From the NCBI RefSeq assembly GCF_009768885.1, contig NZ_WSQA01000002.1:62001-126000 (forward strand): DNA of 64,000 nt, in the 5' to 3' direction. The position numbers were made by a program, and so were the translations under genes. Below the pieces are notes generated by a model. It saw only the letters and a program-made list of their open reading frames with translations. It ran no database searches and was not told where the DNA came from. Each line of letters begins with the position of its first letter. Position 1 is the first letter of the stretch. Below are positions 25,980 to 33,937 of the stretch, one piece after another. Source of the stretch: Sphingobacterium humi. Lineage in GTDB: Bacteria; Bacteroidota; Bacteroidia; Sphingobacteriales; Sphingobacteriaceae.

Positions 25980-27185
25980 ATGAGTACAGCATCATTTCTA
26001 TCAAACCGGATAAATGAACTATCCGAATCAGCAACATTAAAGATGACCAAATTGGGTCGCGAATTGGCGGCAAAAGGCATCAATGTAATAAGTTTAAGCG
26101 TAGGTGAACCTGATTTCAATACGCCGGATCATGTGAAAGAAGCCGCGAAGAAGGCCCTGGATGAGAATTTTACCCGCTACTCGCCGGTACCAGGATACCC
26201 AGAATTGCGTCAGGCTATCGTGAATAAGTTGAAGAATGAGAATGGGTTAGATTACGATATTTCGCAAATCGTCGTATCTACCGGTGCAAAGCAATCCCTA
26301 TCTAACGTATTGTTAACCTTGGTAAATCCGGGTGATGAGGTTATCATCCCTACACCTTACTGGGTTTCCTACTCAGAGATGGTGACTTTAGCCGAAGGAA
26401 AATCTGTATTTATTGACACTGAAATTGATTCAGATTTTAAAATTACGCCAGCACAATTAGAAGCGGCCATTACCGATAAATCAAAGGTATTCATGTTCTC
26501 CTCCCCTTGTAACCCGACCGGTTCGGTATACACTAAAGAGGAATTGGCGGCCTTGGTGAAGGTTTTTGAAAAACACCCGAACATCTTTATTATCTCTGAT
26601 GAGATCTATGAGCATATCAACTTCGTCAATCAGCACGAGTCTATTGCGCAATTCCCTTCGGTAAAAGACCGCGTGATTATTATTAACGGTTTCTCCAAAG
26701 CTTTCGCAATGACCGGATGGCGTTTGGGCTATATTGCCGCAAACAAGGAAATTGCTGCCGCAAACGATAAACTACAAGGCCAAACAACTTCAGGCACTTG
26801 TTCCATCTCGCAACGCGCCGGTATTGCCGCGTATGAGCAAGGATTAGAAAGTGTATTGGAAATGAAAGAAGCATTTGCACGTCGTCGCCAATTGGTATTC
26901 GACCTGTTAAATGATATCCCTGGGGTAAGAACAAACCTTCCGCAAGGTGCTTTCTACTTCTTCCCTGAAATAAGCTCGTTCTTTGGAAAGAAAGATCCGG
27001 AAGGCAATGTAATTAAGAACTCGGCAGACCTAGCCTTATTCTTATTGAACTATGGCCATGTGGCAACCGTGGGTGGCGACTCCTTCGGAAATAACAATTA
27101 CATCAGACTCTCCTATGCTGCTTCAGACGAAAGCCTGAAAGAAGCATTACGCAGAATAAAAGAAGCCTTGGCAAAACTTGCCTAA
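25980..27185 (+). CDS. aspC: Class I pyridoxal-phosphate aminotransferase (aspartate-type)
   Basis: This 401-residue protein is a subgroup I-beta aspartate aminotransferase. Landmarks are SLSVGEPDFNTPDHV at the start, YSPVPGYPELRQAI, FSSPCNPTGSVY, the Asp contacting the PLP ring in ISDEIYEHI, the PLP Lys in GFSKAFAMTGWRLGYI, and the carboxylate-binding Arg in NNYIRLSYA. It exchanges the amino group between aspartate and 2-oxoglutarate, and possibly also acts on prephenate in related enzymes. A strong terminator follows the stop; a TAnnTTTG box lies seven bases before the start codon. Confidence 0.9.
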   Translation: MSTASFLSNRINELSESATLKMTKLGRELAAKGINVISLSVGEPDFNTPDHVKEAAKKALDENFTRYSPVPGYPELRQAIVNKLKNENGLDYDISQIVVSTGAKQSLSNVLLTLVNPGDEVIIPTPYWVSYSEMVTLAEGKSVFIDTEIDSDFKITPAQLEAAITDKSKVFMFSSPCNPTGSVYTKEELAALVKVFEKHPNIFIISDEIYEHINFVNQHESIAQFPSVKDRVIIINGFSKAFAMTGWRLGYIAANKEIAAANDKLQGQTTSGTCSISQRAGIAAYEQGLESVLEMKEAFARRRQLVFDLLNDIPGVRTNLPQGAFYFFPEISSFFGKKDPEGNVIKNSADLALFLLNYGHVATVGGDSFGNNNYIRLSYAASDESLKEALRRIKEALAKLA

Positions 27186-27187
27186 CG

Positions 27188-27228
27188 AAAAAAAGCCTCT
27201 CAACTAGTTGGGAGGCTTTTTTTTTTAG
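27188..27228 (+). terminator. Terminator after aspC
   Basis: Stem aaaagcctctcaact pairs with agttgggaggctttt, with a run of at least nine T residues following; the A-run on the other side would let it serve the minus strand as well. Confidence 0.9.
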
Positions 27229-27291
27229 CGAATAACTGCTTATAGCAAGAAGCGGTAAGCCCTGCTTTAGATAACGATAATGGTGATGCCT

Positions 27292-27447
27292 TTACAGAAT
27301 GATATAATACAATACCTCTGCTAATAGACAGCCCAATATGACTCCAGTAGTGATAGAAAATATAACTTTTACCCAAAATGGTAGTCGTTGAATCGTTGCC
27401 CTCAATGTTTTTCTTTTTTTACGGTTAATTTGTATTGCAAATATCAT
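27292..27447 (-). CDS. Small single-span membrane protein (51 residues)
   Basis: The minus strand carries an ATG-started frame of 51 codons: MIFAIQINRKKRKTLRATIQ, then RLPFWVKVIFSITTGVILGC and LLAEVLYYIIL. It has a basic, amphipathic N terminus and one hydrophobic helix from about residue 24 to 50. The charge distribution (positive inside) is that of a real small membrane protein. It lies alone in the 450-base gap between aspC and rpsF and has no recognisable family. An ORF of this length can arise by chance, so conservation is needed to confirm it. Confidence 0.45.
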   Translation of the reverse strand: MIFAIQINRKKRKTLRATIQRLPFWVKVIFSITTGVILGCLLAEVLYYIIL

Positions 27448-27579
27448 CAGGATTGCGCGGGGGGTCAAGCATGACCTGCTATTAACTTTAAAATGTAGTT
27501 TTTCAGCTACAGTAAATTGTCGCTAAGTAGAGCTAACTAAAATATTCACAAATAATTAGTATTTTATTAATCTATTTGC

Positions 27580-27587
27580 TATTTTTG
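27580..27587 (+). promoter_or_regulatory. Candidate -7 box of the rpsF operon
   Basis: TATTTTTG fits TAnnTTTG and is 49 bases upstream of rpsF, leaving a short leader. Confidence 0.5.
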
Positions 27588-27636
27588 CACTTCCGTAAAA
27601 TAACTCGGAGTATTAATAAACATAATTATTCAAACA

Positions 27637-28005
27637 ATGCAACAGTACGAATCTGTAATCATTCTTACCCCGTTGCTTTCTGAAGATGCTGCGAAAGAAG
27701 CTATTGCGAAATTCAAAAACATCTTAACAGAAGGCGGAGCCGAAATTGTCGCTGAAGACAATTGGGGTTTGAAAAAATTAGCGTATCCAATCCAGAAAAA
27801 AACAACTGGATTTTATCACTTAACTGAATTCAAGGCTCCAGGTGAATTAATTAAAAAATTAGAGGTTGAATACAAACGTGATGAGCGTGTGATGCGTTTC
27901 TTAACCATCTCTTTAGATAAGCATGCCCTTGCTTACAACGAGAAAAAACGTAGCGGTGCATTCAACAAAAAGGCAGAAACTAAAACTGAGGAGGTAGCAA
28001 ACTAA
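27637..28005 (+). CDS. rpsF: 30S ribosomal protein S6
   Basis: The 122-residue protein has the S6 ferredoxin-like fold landmarks: [20 protein letters not shown] at the start, [20 protein letters not shown] and [13 protein letters not shown]. It binds the S18 protein in the central domain of the 30S subunit. It leads the conserved rpsF-rpsR-rplI operon; its TAA overlaps the rpsR ATG (TAATG), giving translational coupling. The C-terminal tail is Lys/Glu-rich as in other Bacteroidota. Confidence 0.98.
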   Translation: MQQYESVIILTPLLSEDAAKEAIAKFKNILTEGGAEIVAEDNWGLKKLAYPIQKKTTGFYHLTEFKAPGELIKKLEVEYKRDERVMRFLTISLDKHALAYNEKKRSGAFNKKAETKTEEVAN

Positions 28006-28268
28006 TGGCAAACGAAAACATCCAATACGTAACTGCTCCTAAAGTAGAGGACAACCGTAAGAAATACTGCCGTTTCAAAAAGAACGGTATCAAGTATATC
28101 GACTACAAAGACGCAAACTTCTTATTAAAGTTTGTAAATGACCAAGGTAAAATCTTACCTCGTCGTTTAACTGGTACATCATTGAAATTTCAACGTAAAG
28201 TTGCTCAAGCCGTAAAACGTGCGCGTATTATCGGATTACTACCTTACGTAACTGATTCATTAAAATAA
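28005..28268 (+). CDS. rpsR: 30S ribosomal protein S18
   Basis: The 87-residue protein matches S18: [20 protein letters not shown], then [20 protein letters not shown] and the basic C-terminal [15 protein letters not shown]. It forms a heterodimer with S6 on 16S rRNA. The start lies inside the rpsF stop codon. The gap to rplI holds an AAGGAGG Shine-Dalgarno sequence. Confidence 0.98.
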   Translation: MANENIQYVTAPKVEDNRKKYCRFKKNGIKYIDYKDANFLLKFVNDQGKILPRRLTGTSLKFQRKVAQAVKRARIIGLLPYVTDSLK

Positions 28269-28273
28269 GGAGG
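28267..28273 (+). promoter_or_regulatory. Strong Shine-Dalgarno of rplI
   Basis: The sequence AAGGAGG overlaps the end of rpsR and precedes the rplI ATG by eight bases. Most other genes in the window lack such a site, which fits the weak use of Shine-Dalgarno pairing in Bacteroidota. Confidence 0.8.
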
Positions 28274-28281
28274 ATACGATA

Positions 28282-28725
28282 ATGGAAGTAATATTAAAAC
28301 AAGATGTTAAGCACCTTGGAGAGAAAGACGATATCGTAGTAGTAAAACCAGGTTTCGGCCGTAACTACTTAATTCCTCAAGGATTTGCAATTATGGCTAC
28401 GGCCTCTGCAAAAAAAGTGTTAGCTGAGAACATTAAACAAGCTCAGTTTAAACAAGAAAAAATTAAGAAAGATGCTACAGAATTAGCTGGTAAATTAGAA
28501 ACCGTTAAATTATCTATCGGTGCTAAAGCTGGTGAAACTGGTAAAATCTTCGGTAAAGTAAATAGCATCCAAATCGCTGACGCCCTTAAAGCGCAAGGAT
28601 TTGATGTAGATCGCCGTCGCATCACTTTCGAAACTGAACCTAAAACTTTAGGTGAATACATTGCAAACTTGAACTTACACAAAGAAGTGAAAGTGCAAAT
28701 CCCTTTCGAAGTTGTAGCTGAGTAA
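28282..28725 (+). CDS. rplI: 50S ribosomal protein L9
   Basis: The 147-residue protein has the L9 N-terminal domain (EVILKQDVKHLGEKDDIVVV followed by KPGFGRNYLIPQG), a long connecting helix rich in Lys/Gln (about 45-75), and the C-terminal domain with KIFGKVNSIQIADAL. It binds 23S rRNA near the L1 stalk. It is the last gene of the operon and is followed by an 18-base-pair terminator. Confidence 0.98.
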   Translation: MEVILKQDVKHLGEKDDIVVVKPGFGRNYLIPQGFAIMATASAKKVLAENIKQAQFKQEKIKKDATELAGKLETVKLSIGAKAGETGKIFGKVNSIQIADALKAQGFDVDRRRITFETEPKTLGEYIANLNLHKEVKVQIPFEVVAE

Positions 28726-28738
28726 TCTGCTTTACAAT

Positions 28739-28782
28739 AAAAAACAGAAAACCCAATCGATTGATTGGGTTTTCTGTTTTAA
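28739..28782 (+). terminator. Strong terminator of the rpsF-rpsR-rplI operon
   Basis: Arms 28741-28758 and 28763-28780 form a perfect 18-base-pair stem with a four-base loop; the A/T ends make it work in both directions. Confidence 0.9.
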
Positions 28783-28973
28783 GATATGAGATGTGAGATT
28801 TGAGATATGAGAGTATGGCGAGAAGCTTATCTTCTTCTAGTCGTTGAGGAAAAAGATTTTTATTACTATACCTTAAAAACTAGAATCTGCAAGACTACTA
28901 AAGATTATTGGACAACCAGCATCTTACCCCCAAGCTCTCATATCTCACATCTCATATCTCATATCTCATATCT
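28782..28973. repeat. Inverted gatatgagat-type repeats flanking a 120-base insert
   Basis: The left arm 28782-28813 consists of degenerate gatatgaga/gatgtgaga units and the right arm 28935-28973 of complementary ctcatatct/ctcacatct units. Between them are about 120 bases without a gene. A related right-hand end (ttaccccc then gctctcatatctc) recurs at 19766-19809. The layout suggests a short dispersed element; no coding capacity. Confidence 0.7.
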
Positions 28974-28977
28974 AAAA

Positions 28978-29697
28978 TCAGATGAGATCAAACAAATCCC
29001 CTACTCCTAGTATTCTTCTCGAGGTAAATCCTTCCGCGTATTTCACTTGGATGGAGCGTCCTAGCTCATGCGCACGTGCGCGAGTTGAGGCCATAAAGTC
29101 GGGGTTGGAGATATAGGTCTGCGGCTCGTTATCTTGTTCAGACGCATTAAATTGGGTGGTATAAGCCAGGATAGAGCGTTCCTTAATGTCCCAGAAGTCG
29201 GTGATATCAATGAGAATATCAGGCTGAATATATTTATCTTGAATAAGTTGCAGTTGGAGGCGCGGACGATGCACGTCTTGAAGTTCCCCGTCTACGCTAG
29301 TTTCAATGCGACGTAATCCTGCTAAGAAGATAGCATCATTAACCAACTTACTGGCACGCCCATGATCAGGGTGGCGATCATCCCATGCATTGGTAATCAC
29401 GATTTCTGGTTGATATTTACGAATGGCTTTAATGACTTCCACCTGATTAGGTTCATCGTTCTTGAAAAATCCATCCCTAAGTTTTAGATTCTCCCGAACA
29501 GCAACGCCTAGAATCTTGGCAGCATCAGCAGCTTCAGCAGCTCTGGTTTCAGCAGTACCGCGGGTTCCTAATTCTCCTTGCGTCAAATCGACAATACCTA
29601 CCTTCTTCCCTTCAGCAACATACTTGGCAATAACACCCCCTGCGCCTAATTCGGCATCATCGGGATGTACCGTCATCACTAACAAATCTAACTTCAT
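28978..29697 (-). CDS. bshB1: Bacillithiol biosynthesis deacetylase BshB1
   Basis: The 239-residue protein is a full-length LmbE-like zinc deacetylase of the BshB1 type. The metal motif HPDD is at residues 11-14 (MTVHPDDAELGAGG). It also has TQGELGTRGTAETRAAEA, NAWDDRHPDHGRAS with the second metal His, and GRSIQVKYAEGF near the C terminus. It removes the acetyl group from GlcNAc-malate in bacillithiol synthesis. The product is a glutathione-like thiol, which fits the adjacent glutathione-peroxidase-family gene on the same strand. Confidence 0.95.
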   Translation of the reverse strand: MKLDLLVMTVHPDDAELGAGGVIAKYVAEGKKVGIVDLTQGELGTRGTAETRAAEAADAAKILGVAVRENLKLRDGFFKNDEPNQVEVIKAIRKYQPEIVITNAWDDRHPDHGRASKLVNDAIFLAGLRRIETSVDGELQDVHRPRLQLQLIQDKYIQPDILIDITDFWDIKERSILAYTTQFNASEQDNEPQTYISNPDFMASTRARAHELGRSIQVKYAEGFTSRRILGVGDLFDLI

Positions 29698-29714
29698 TGA
29701 ATCTTTATTTTGTA

Positions 29715-29722
29715 CAAAAATA
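29715..29722 (-). promoter_or_regulatory. Candidate -7 box of bshB1
   Basis: On the minus strand TATTTTTG fits TAnnTTTG and lies 17 bases upstream of the bshB1 ATG, suggesting it is transcribed separately from the upstream gpx-type gene. Confidence 0.4.
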
Positions 29723-29735
29723 CAAAATATAAGAC

Positions 29736-30236
29736 TTAAGAGGCTTTGCTAAGTAATTCTTCGATCTTACTGTGGACCTTTTTTGACATTGGACTGGTAA
29801 TCGAATAGAAGAAATCGACTACTTCCCCATTGCGATCGACTAAGTATTTATGGAAATTCCATAGCGGGGAAGAATCTACTTTCCCATTGATAGACTCATC
29901 GGAAAGATAGCGATACAGGGGATCGGTATACTCACCAACCACATGAATGCGCTTAAATACAGGGAAGGAAACCTGTTGCTGCACGCGGCAGAAGGTTTCT
30001 AAGGTTCTTCCGGTCAAAGGTTCTTGATTGCGGAAGTCGTTGGATGGAAATGCTAAGATTTCGAAACCTAGTTTATTGTATTTGCGATACAGGTTTTCTA
30101 ATGTTTTAAATTGCTTGGTAAAAAAGCATTTACTGGCCGTATTCACGATCAGCAATACTTTCCCCTCGAAGTCTTTAAGAGACTTCTTACGGCCATTAAA
30201 TTCCAATGCATCAAAATCATAAACAGTAGGTTTCAT
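29736..30236 (-). CDS. Glutathione peroxidase family protein (thioredoxin fold)
   Basis: This 166-residue protein has the GPx signature with a peroxidatic cysteine rather than selenocysteine: VNTASKCFFTKQF (Cys37). FPSNDFRNQEP and SPLWNFHKYLVDRNGE follow, giving the Asn/Gln/Trp residues that complete the active site. Bacterial members reduce hydroperoxides using thioredoxin or low-molecular-weight thiols. It lies between bshB1 and the DUF4294 gene on the same strand with gaps of 38 and 11 bases, a neighbourhood that favours a peroxide and thiol stress role. Confidence 0.9.
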   Translation of the reverse strand: MKPTVYDFDALEFNGRKKSLKDFEGKVLLIVNTASKCFFTKQFKTLENLYRKYNKLGFEILAFPSNDFRNQEPLTGRTLETFCRVQQQVSFPVFKRIHVVGEYTDPLYRYLSDESINGKVDSSPLWNFHKYLVDRNGEVVDFFYSITSPMSKKVHSKIEELLSKAS

Positions 30237-30247
30237 AACGTTAGGTA

Positions 30248-30892
30248 TTAAGGGTTGGCGATAGGTCGAACACGTTCGTATTCCCGGATGATGTTCTCAA
30301 TTTCGAAGTCTTCCTGCGGATCGTAGGTGCTCTTTAAATTATGTCCGAAGATCTTTGCTACACCTTGGTATACGAAAGCAGAGATGCTGCCTTTCATGTC
30401 TTTCACAAGGTCGTAGCTGGTATTTCCGGTTTGGCGCTCTATCAGTTTTATCAGAATCTTCCCTTGCGAGATAGATAGATTCTTCACTTCAGAGGTTATT
30501 TTCTCTTTAATCTCTCGTTCACATTCATTGATGAGCCGTTTCTCTTCCCGACGAGAGTTGGCTACAGCGAGGTCGCGATCTAATTGATCATAGCGACGTT
30601 GCGCATAGATAGCATAAGGCAACACGCGAATCACATTTCTTTTTAGGCGTAAATAGCGCTGTCGCTCCTCTTCGCTCTTCCAGGTTCTTACCGCCGTTAC
30701 TACGACTTCCTCAATAGGAAACCACGGAACTACCTCGCCATTATCTAGCGTGGTGGTCGCATAATGTTCAACGACCTCCGCTTTCCCTCCTCCATATTGG
30801 GGTTTCGTCAGTGCTTGCCCTTTGCTAAGAACAGGAAAGAGCATGCCCATGAACATCCATAAAACCCACTTATTTATACTTCCACGCCTCAT
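30248..30892 (-). CDS. DUF4294 domain-containing protein
   Basis: The 214-residue protein has a Sec signal (MRRGSINKWVLWMFMGMLFP then VLSKGQA). The DUF4294 body includes FPIEEVVVTAVRTWKSEEER, LRLKRNVIRVLPYAIYAQRR and LSISQGKILIKLIERQTGNT then SYDLVKDMKGS. The family is restricted to Bacteroidota and has no known function; its position in the envelope follows from the signal peptide. It is likely the first gene of a unit with the GPx-like gene (11-base gap) and stands divergent from the RelA/SpoT gene. Confidence 0.9.
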   Translation of the reverse strand: MRRGSINKWVLWMFMGMLFPVLSKGQALTKPQYGGGKAEVVEHYATTTLDNGEVVPWFPIEEVVVTAVRTWKSEEERQRYLRLKRNVIRVLPYAIYAQRRYDQLDRDLAVANSRREEKRLINECEREIKEKITSEVKNLSISQGKILIKLIERQTGNTSYDLVKDMKGSISAFVYQGVAKIFGHNLKSTYDPQEDFEIENIIREYERVRPIANP

Positions 30893-31029
30893 TAATAAAA
30901 TGTATCCGCTAGATTAAATACAATAATTTTGTGTATATTTATACATTACATTTTACATACACAATGTAATATATGCCCAATAAATTTAGCAAATAATATT
31001 TAATTATCATAGTCATTTACAGGAGTTTT

Positions 31030-33234
31030 ATGCAAGAATATGTGATCGATATAGAGGCTGAAAATAAGGAAATCCGTAAAAGATACCGTGCGTTATTAAG
31101 AGCTTGCAAACCAACATTACAAAAAGGCGACAAACAACAGATACGTAAGGCTTTTGACTTAGCATTAGAGAGCCATAAAGATATGCGTCGGAAATCCGGC
31201 GAACCATACATCTACCACCCTATTGCTGTAGCGCAAATTGCTGCCGAGGAAATTGGTCTTGGCACCACTTCCATCGTCTGTGCTTTGTTACACGACGTGG
31301 TAGAAGACACCAGTGTTACCCTTCCGGAAATTGAGGAGCAATTCGGAAAAAAGGTAGTTCGGATTATCGATGGGCTGACCAAGATATCCGGGATCTTTGA
31401 TCCGAACAGTTCAATGCAGGCGGAGAACTTCCGCAAGATGCTACTCACCCTTGCCGATGATGTCCGTGTGATTCTCATTAAGCTTGCCGACCGTTTGCAT
31501 AATATGCGGACGATGGAGTTTATGGCCCGCCATAAACAGCTTAAGATTGCCTCGGAAACCAGTTATCTCTATGCACCTTTGGCGCATAGGCTCGGGTTAT
31601 ACGCAATCAAGTCGGAGCTGGAAGATCTTTCCATGAAGTTTACCGATCCGGACACCTATAAGTTTATCGCGAAGAAGCTGAATGAGAAAAAAGCAGAGCG
31701 CGAGAAGTTTATTGGTGATTTCATAGGTCCTATTCAAGAGATCTTGAAAGAGGAAGGCATTAAAGCTTCGGTATTTGGACGCCCGAAATCCATCCATTCC
31801 ATTTGGAATAAGATGCGTAAGAAATCCATTCCTTTTGAGGAAGTCTATGATTTATTTGCTATCCGTATTATCATCGACACCGATGATGAGAAGGAAAAAA
31901 CAGAGTGTTGGAAGGTTTATTCCATCGTTACGGACCTTTACCGTCCGAATCCTGACCGCCTTCGCGATTGGGTATCCTCGCCAAAGGCCAATGGCTATGA
32001 ATCCTTGCATACCACAGTAATGGGCCCTAGAGGCCAATGGGTGGAAGTTCAAATCCGTACCAAGCGCATGAATGAGATTGCCGAAAAGGGATTTGCAGCA
32101 CACTGGAAATATAAAGAGTCTAACTCCGATAACGGCTTAGACCAATGGATACAGAAAGTACGTGATATCTTAAGTAATCCGGAGTCCAATGCGATGGATT
32201 TTGTGGACGACTTCAAGATGAACCTCTTTTCGGACGAGATCTTTATCTTCACCCCGAAAGGAACCTTGGTACAGCTTCCGAACGGCGCCACAGCTTTAGA
32301 CTTTGCCTTTGAAATACATACCGACATTGGAGCCACCTGTATCGGGGCGAAGGTAAACCATAAGCTAGTGCCTTTAAGCCATGAACTCCAAAATGGAGAC
32401 CAGGTCGAGATCATCACCTCCAGCAAACAGACGCCGAAAGAAGACTGGTTAAGCTTTGTTGTAACGGCAAAAGCCAAGTCGAAGATCAAGTCTTCCTTAA
32501 AAGAAGAGAAGCGGAAAGTTGCTGAAGATGGGAAGGAAATTCTGGAGCGCAAGCTGAAATCGCTAAAGATTACCTACAATACGGAAAACATCAATAAGAT
32601 TGCGAACTACTTTAAGTTCCCAAGTTCTCAAGAGCTGTTCTTTAATGTAGCGAAGGGTTCTATCGACATCAAGAACCTACGGGAGTTTGTTGCTGCCGAA
32701 CGATCGGAAGATGCCAACCAAAATCAGTTCCAGTCGCATATCAACGGGCTCGTAGAAAAAATCAACAAAAAGGATGACACCATCCTGATTGGGGATGACT
32801 ATCAGAAGGTAGATTATACCCTCGCGCCTTGTTGCAATCCGATTCCGGGCGATGATATCTTCGGATTCCTGACCGTTAATGATGGCATCAAGATTCACCG
32901 CACCAGTTGCCCGAACGCGTCCAAGCTGATGGCCAACTATGGCTACCGAATCTTGAAGGCCAAATGGGCATCCTTGCACAACGCGGTTGCTTTCTTAACC
33001 GGATTACGCATCATCGGTATTGATGATGTAGGCCTCGTGAACAAGATTACTACGGTTATTTCGCATGACTTCAAGGTTAATATTCGTTCCTTGTCAATCT
33101 CAAGTAACGAAGGGATCTTTGAAGGCGATATCATGGTCTTTGTGAACGATGTAGACCAATTGGAAAGCCTCATCCGACATTTAAAACAAATCCCAGGCAT
33201 TACGGTAGTCACGCGCTACGAGTCAGAAAACTAA
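31030..33234 (+). CDS. Bifunctional (p)ppGpp synthetase/hydrolase (RelA/SpoT homologue)
   Basis: At 734 residues this is a long RSH protein with domains in order. The HD hydrolase (about 45-195) carries HPIAVAQIA, LLHDVVEDT and IKLADRLHNMRTM. The synthetase (about 240-370) carries FEEVYDLFAIRIII, PKANGYESLHTTV and VEVQIRT. Then come a TGS domain (about 400-465, FIFTPKGTLVQLPNGATALD), a linker with paired Cys (LAPCCNPIPGDDI), and a C-terminal ACT domain. The hydrolase and synthetase signatures both look intact, consistent with a bifunctional Rel/SpoT enzyme controlling the stringent response. Confidence 0.95.
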   Translation: MQEYVIDIEAENKEIRKRYRALLRACKPTLQKGDKQQIRKAFDLALESHKDMRRKSGEPYIYHPIAVAQIAAEEIGLGTTSIVCALLHDVVEDTSVTLPEIEEQFGKKVVRIIDGLTKISGIFDPNSSMQAENFRKMLLTLADDVRVILIKLADRLHNMRTMEFMARHKQLKIASETSYLYAPLAHRLGLYAIKSELEDLSMKFTDPDTYKFIAKKLNEKKAEREKFIGDFIGPIQEILKEEGIKASVFGRPKSIHSIWNKMRKKSIPFEEVYDLFAIRIIIDTDDEKEKTECWKVYSIVTDLYRPNPDRLRDWVSSPKANGYESLHTTVMGPRGQWVEVQIRTKRMNEIAEKGFAAHWKYKESNSDNGLDQWIQKVRDILSNPESNAMDFVDDFKMNLFSDEIFIFTPKGTLVQLPNGATALDFAFEIHTDIGATCIGAKVNHKLVPLSHELQNGDQVEIITSSKQTPKEDWLSFVVTAKAKSKIKSSLKEEKRKVAEDGKEILERKLKSLKITYNTENINKIANYFKFPSSQELFFNVAKGSIDIKNLREFVAAERSEDANQNQFQSHINGLVEKINKKDDTILIGDDYQKVDYTLAPCCNPIPGDDIFGFLTVNDGIKIHRTSCPNASKLMANYGYRILKAKWASLHNAVAFLTGLRIIGIDDVGLVNKITTVISHDFKVNIRSLSISSNEGIFEGDIMVFVNDVDQLESLIRHLKQIPGITVVTRYESEN

Positions 33235-33314
33235 AGACTTACAGCCGTTTGACATAAGTACTAGCGATTACGCTACTATTTTGGTAATTTTGACACTTAA
33301 ACTTGCTGAATAAT

Positions 33315-33809
33315 ATGAAACAGGGCGAAAACTACGAAACTGTTAAAAAGATTTTCGAAGCTTACCTAGAAAATAAAAACTTGAGAAAAACCCCAGAACG
33401 CTATGCCATTCTGGAAGAAATCTACTCCCGTTCCGATCACTTTGATGTTGAATCTTTGTATATCCATATGAAGAACAAGAAGTATCGGGTAAGCCGCGCG
33501 ACGGTATACAACACCTTAGAGTTATTGGTATCCTGTGATTTAGTGACCAAGCATCAGTTCGGTCGCAACATGGCCCAATTCGAGAAATCTTACGGGTACA
33601 AGCAACATGACCATGTAATTTGCATTGAATGTAACAAGGTGGTGGAGTTTTGTGACCCCCGCGTCTACCAGATCCAAACCATGATTGGAGATCTGTTAAA
33701 CTTCGATATCAAGCACCATTCCTTAAACCTCTATGGTATCTGTGCTGATTGCCGTAAAAGCAAGGCTGCCAAGGACACTCCGGCCGCTGAAGCAGTAATT
33801 TCAAATTAA
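33315..33809 (+). CDS. Fur-family transcriptional regulator
   Basis: The ATG at 33315 is preferred over a TTG at 33303. The 164-residue protein has an N-terminal winged helix ([38 protein letters not shown]). The C-terminal metal-binding domain has [20 protein letters not shown] and [10 protein letters not shown], supplying two CxxC zinc pairs. It is a Fur/PerR/Zur-type repressor; iron, peroxide or zinc sensing cannot be decided from the sequence alone. It is followed by an inverted repeat and purA, and preceded by a TAATTTTG box at 33285. Confidence 0.9.
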   Translation: MKQGENYETVKKIFEAYLENKNLRKTPERYAILEEIYSRSDHFDVESLYIHMKNKKYRVSRATVYNTLELLVSCDLVTKHQFGRNMAQFEKSYGYKQHDHVICIECNKVVEFCDPRVYQIQTMIGDLLNFDIKHHSLNLYGICADCRKSKAAKDTPAAEAVISN

Positions 33810-33833
33810 TTTAACAATAGACGAATTAATATA

Positions 33834-33878
33834 TACCTTTGTTCGGAAAAAGGCTACTAGCTTCCCTTTTTCCGAACA
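33834..33878 (+). terminator. Hairpin between the fur-type gene and purA, beside a -7 box
   Basis: TACCTTTG (33834-33841) fits TAnnTTTG. Starting at its last base, gttcggaaaaagg and its complement cctttttccgaac (ending 33878) form a perfect 13-base-pair stem followed by an A/T-rich run (atttattttttatt). The hairpin may terminate the fur-type transcript or lie in the purA leader. Confidence 0.6.
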
Positions 33879-33937
33879 TTTATTTTTTATTCAGGGAATA
33901 CAAACAAAATTTTAACATATAAATTTCAATAAATACT

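Noticed and set aside
28782..28973. CRISPR-like array
   Set aside because: Repeat units are about 9 bases, degenerate and without spacers; no cas gene is in the window.
28807..29010. A 67-codon plus-strand frame after the rplI terminator
   Set aside because: Much of it is translated from the ctcatatct repeat (SHISHLISHISY), with no protein-like composition.
32049..32552. A 167-codon frame antisense to the RelA/SpoT gene
   Set aside because: Same reason: a codon-bias shadow of a conserved gene, Ser-rich and without domains.
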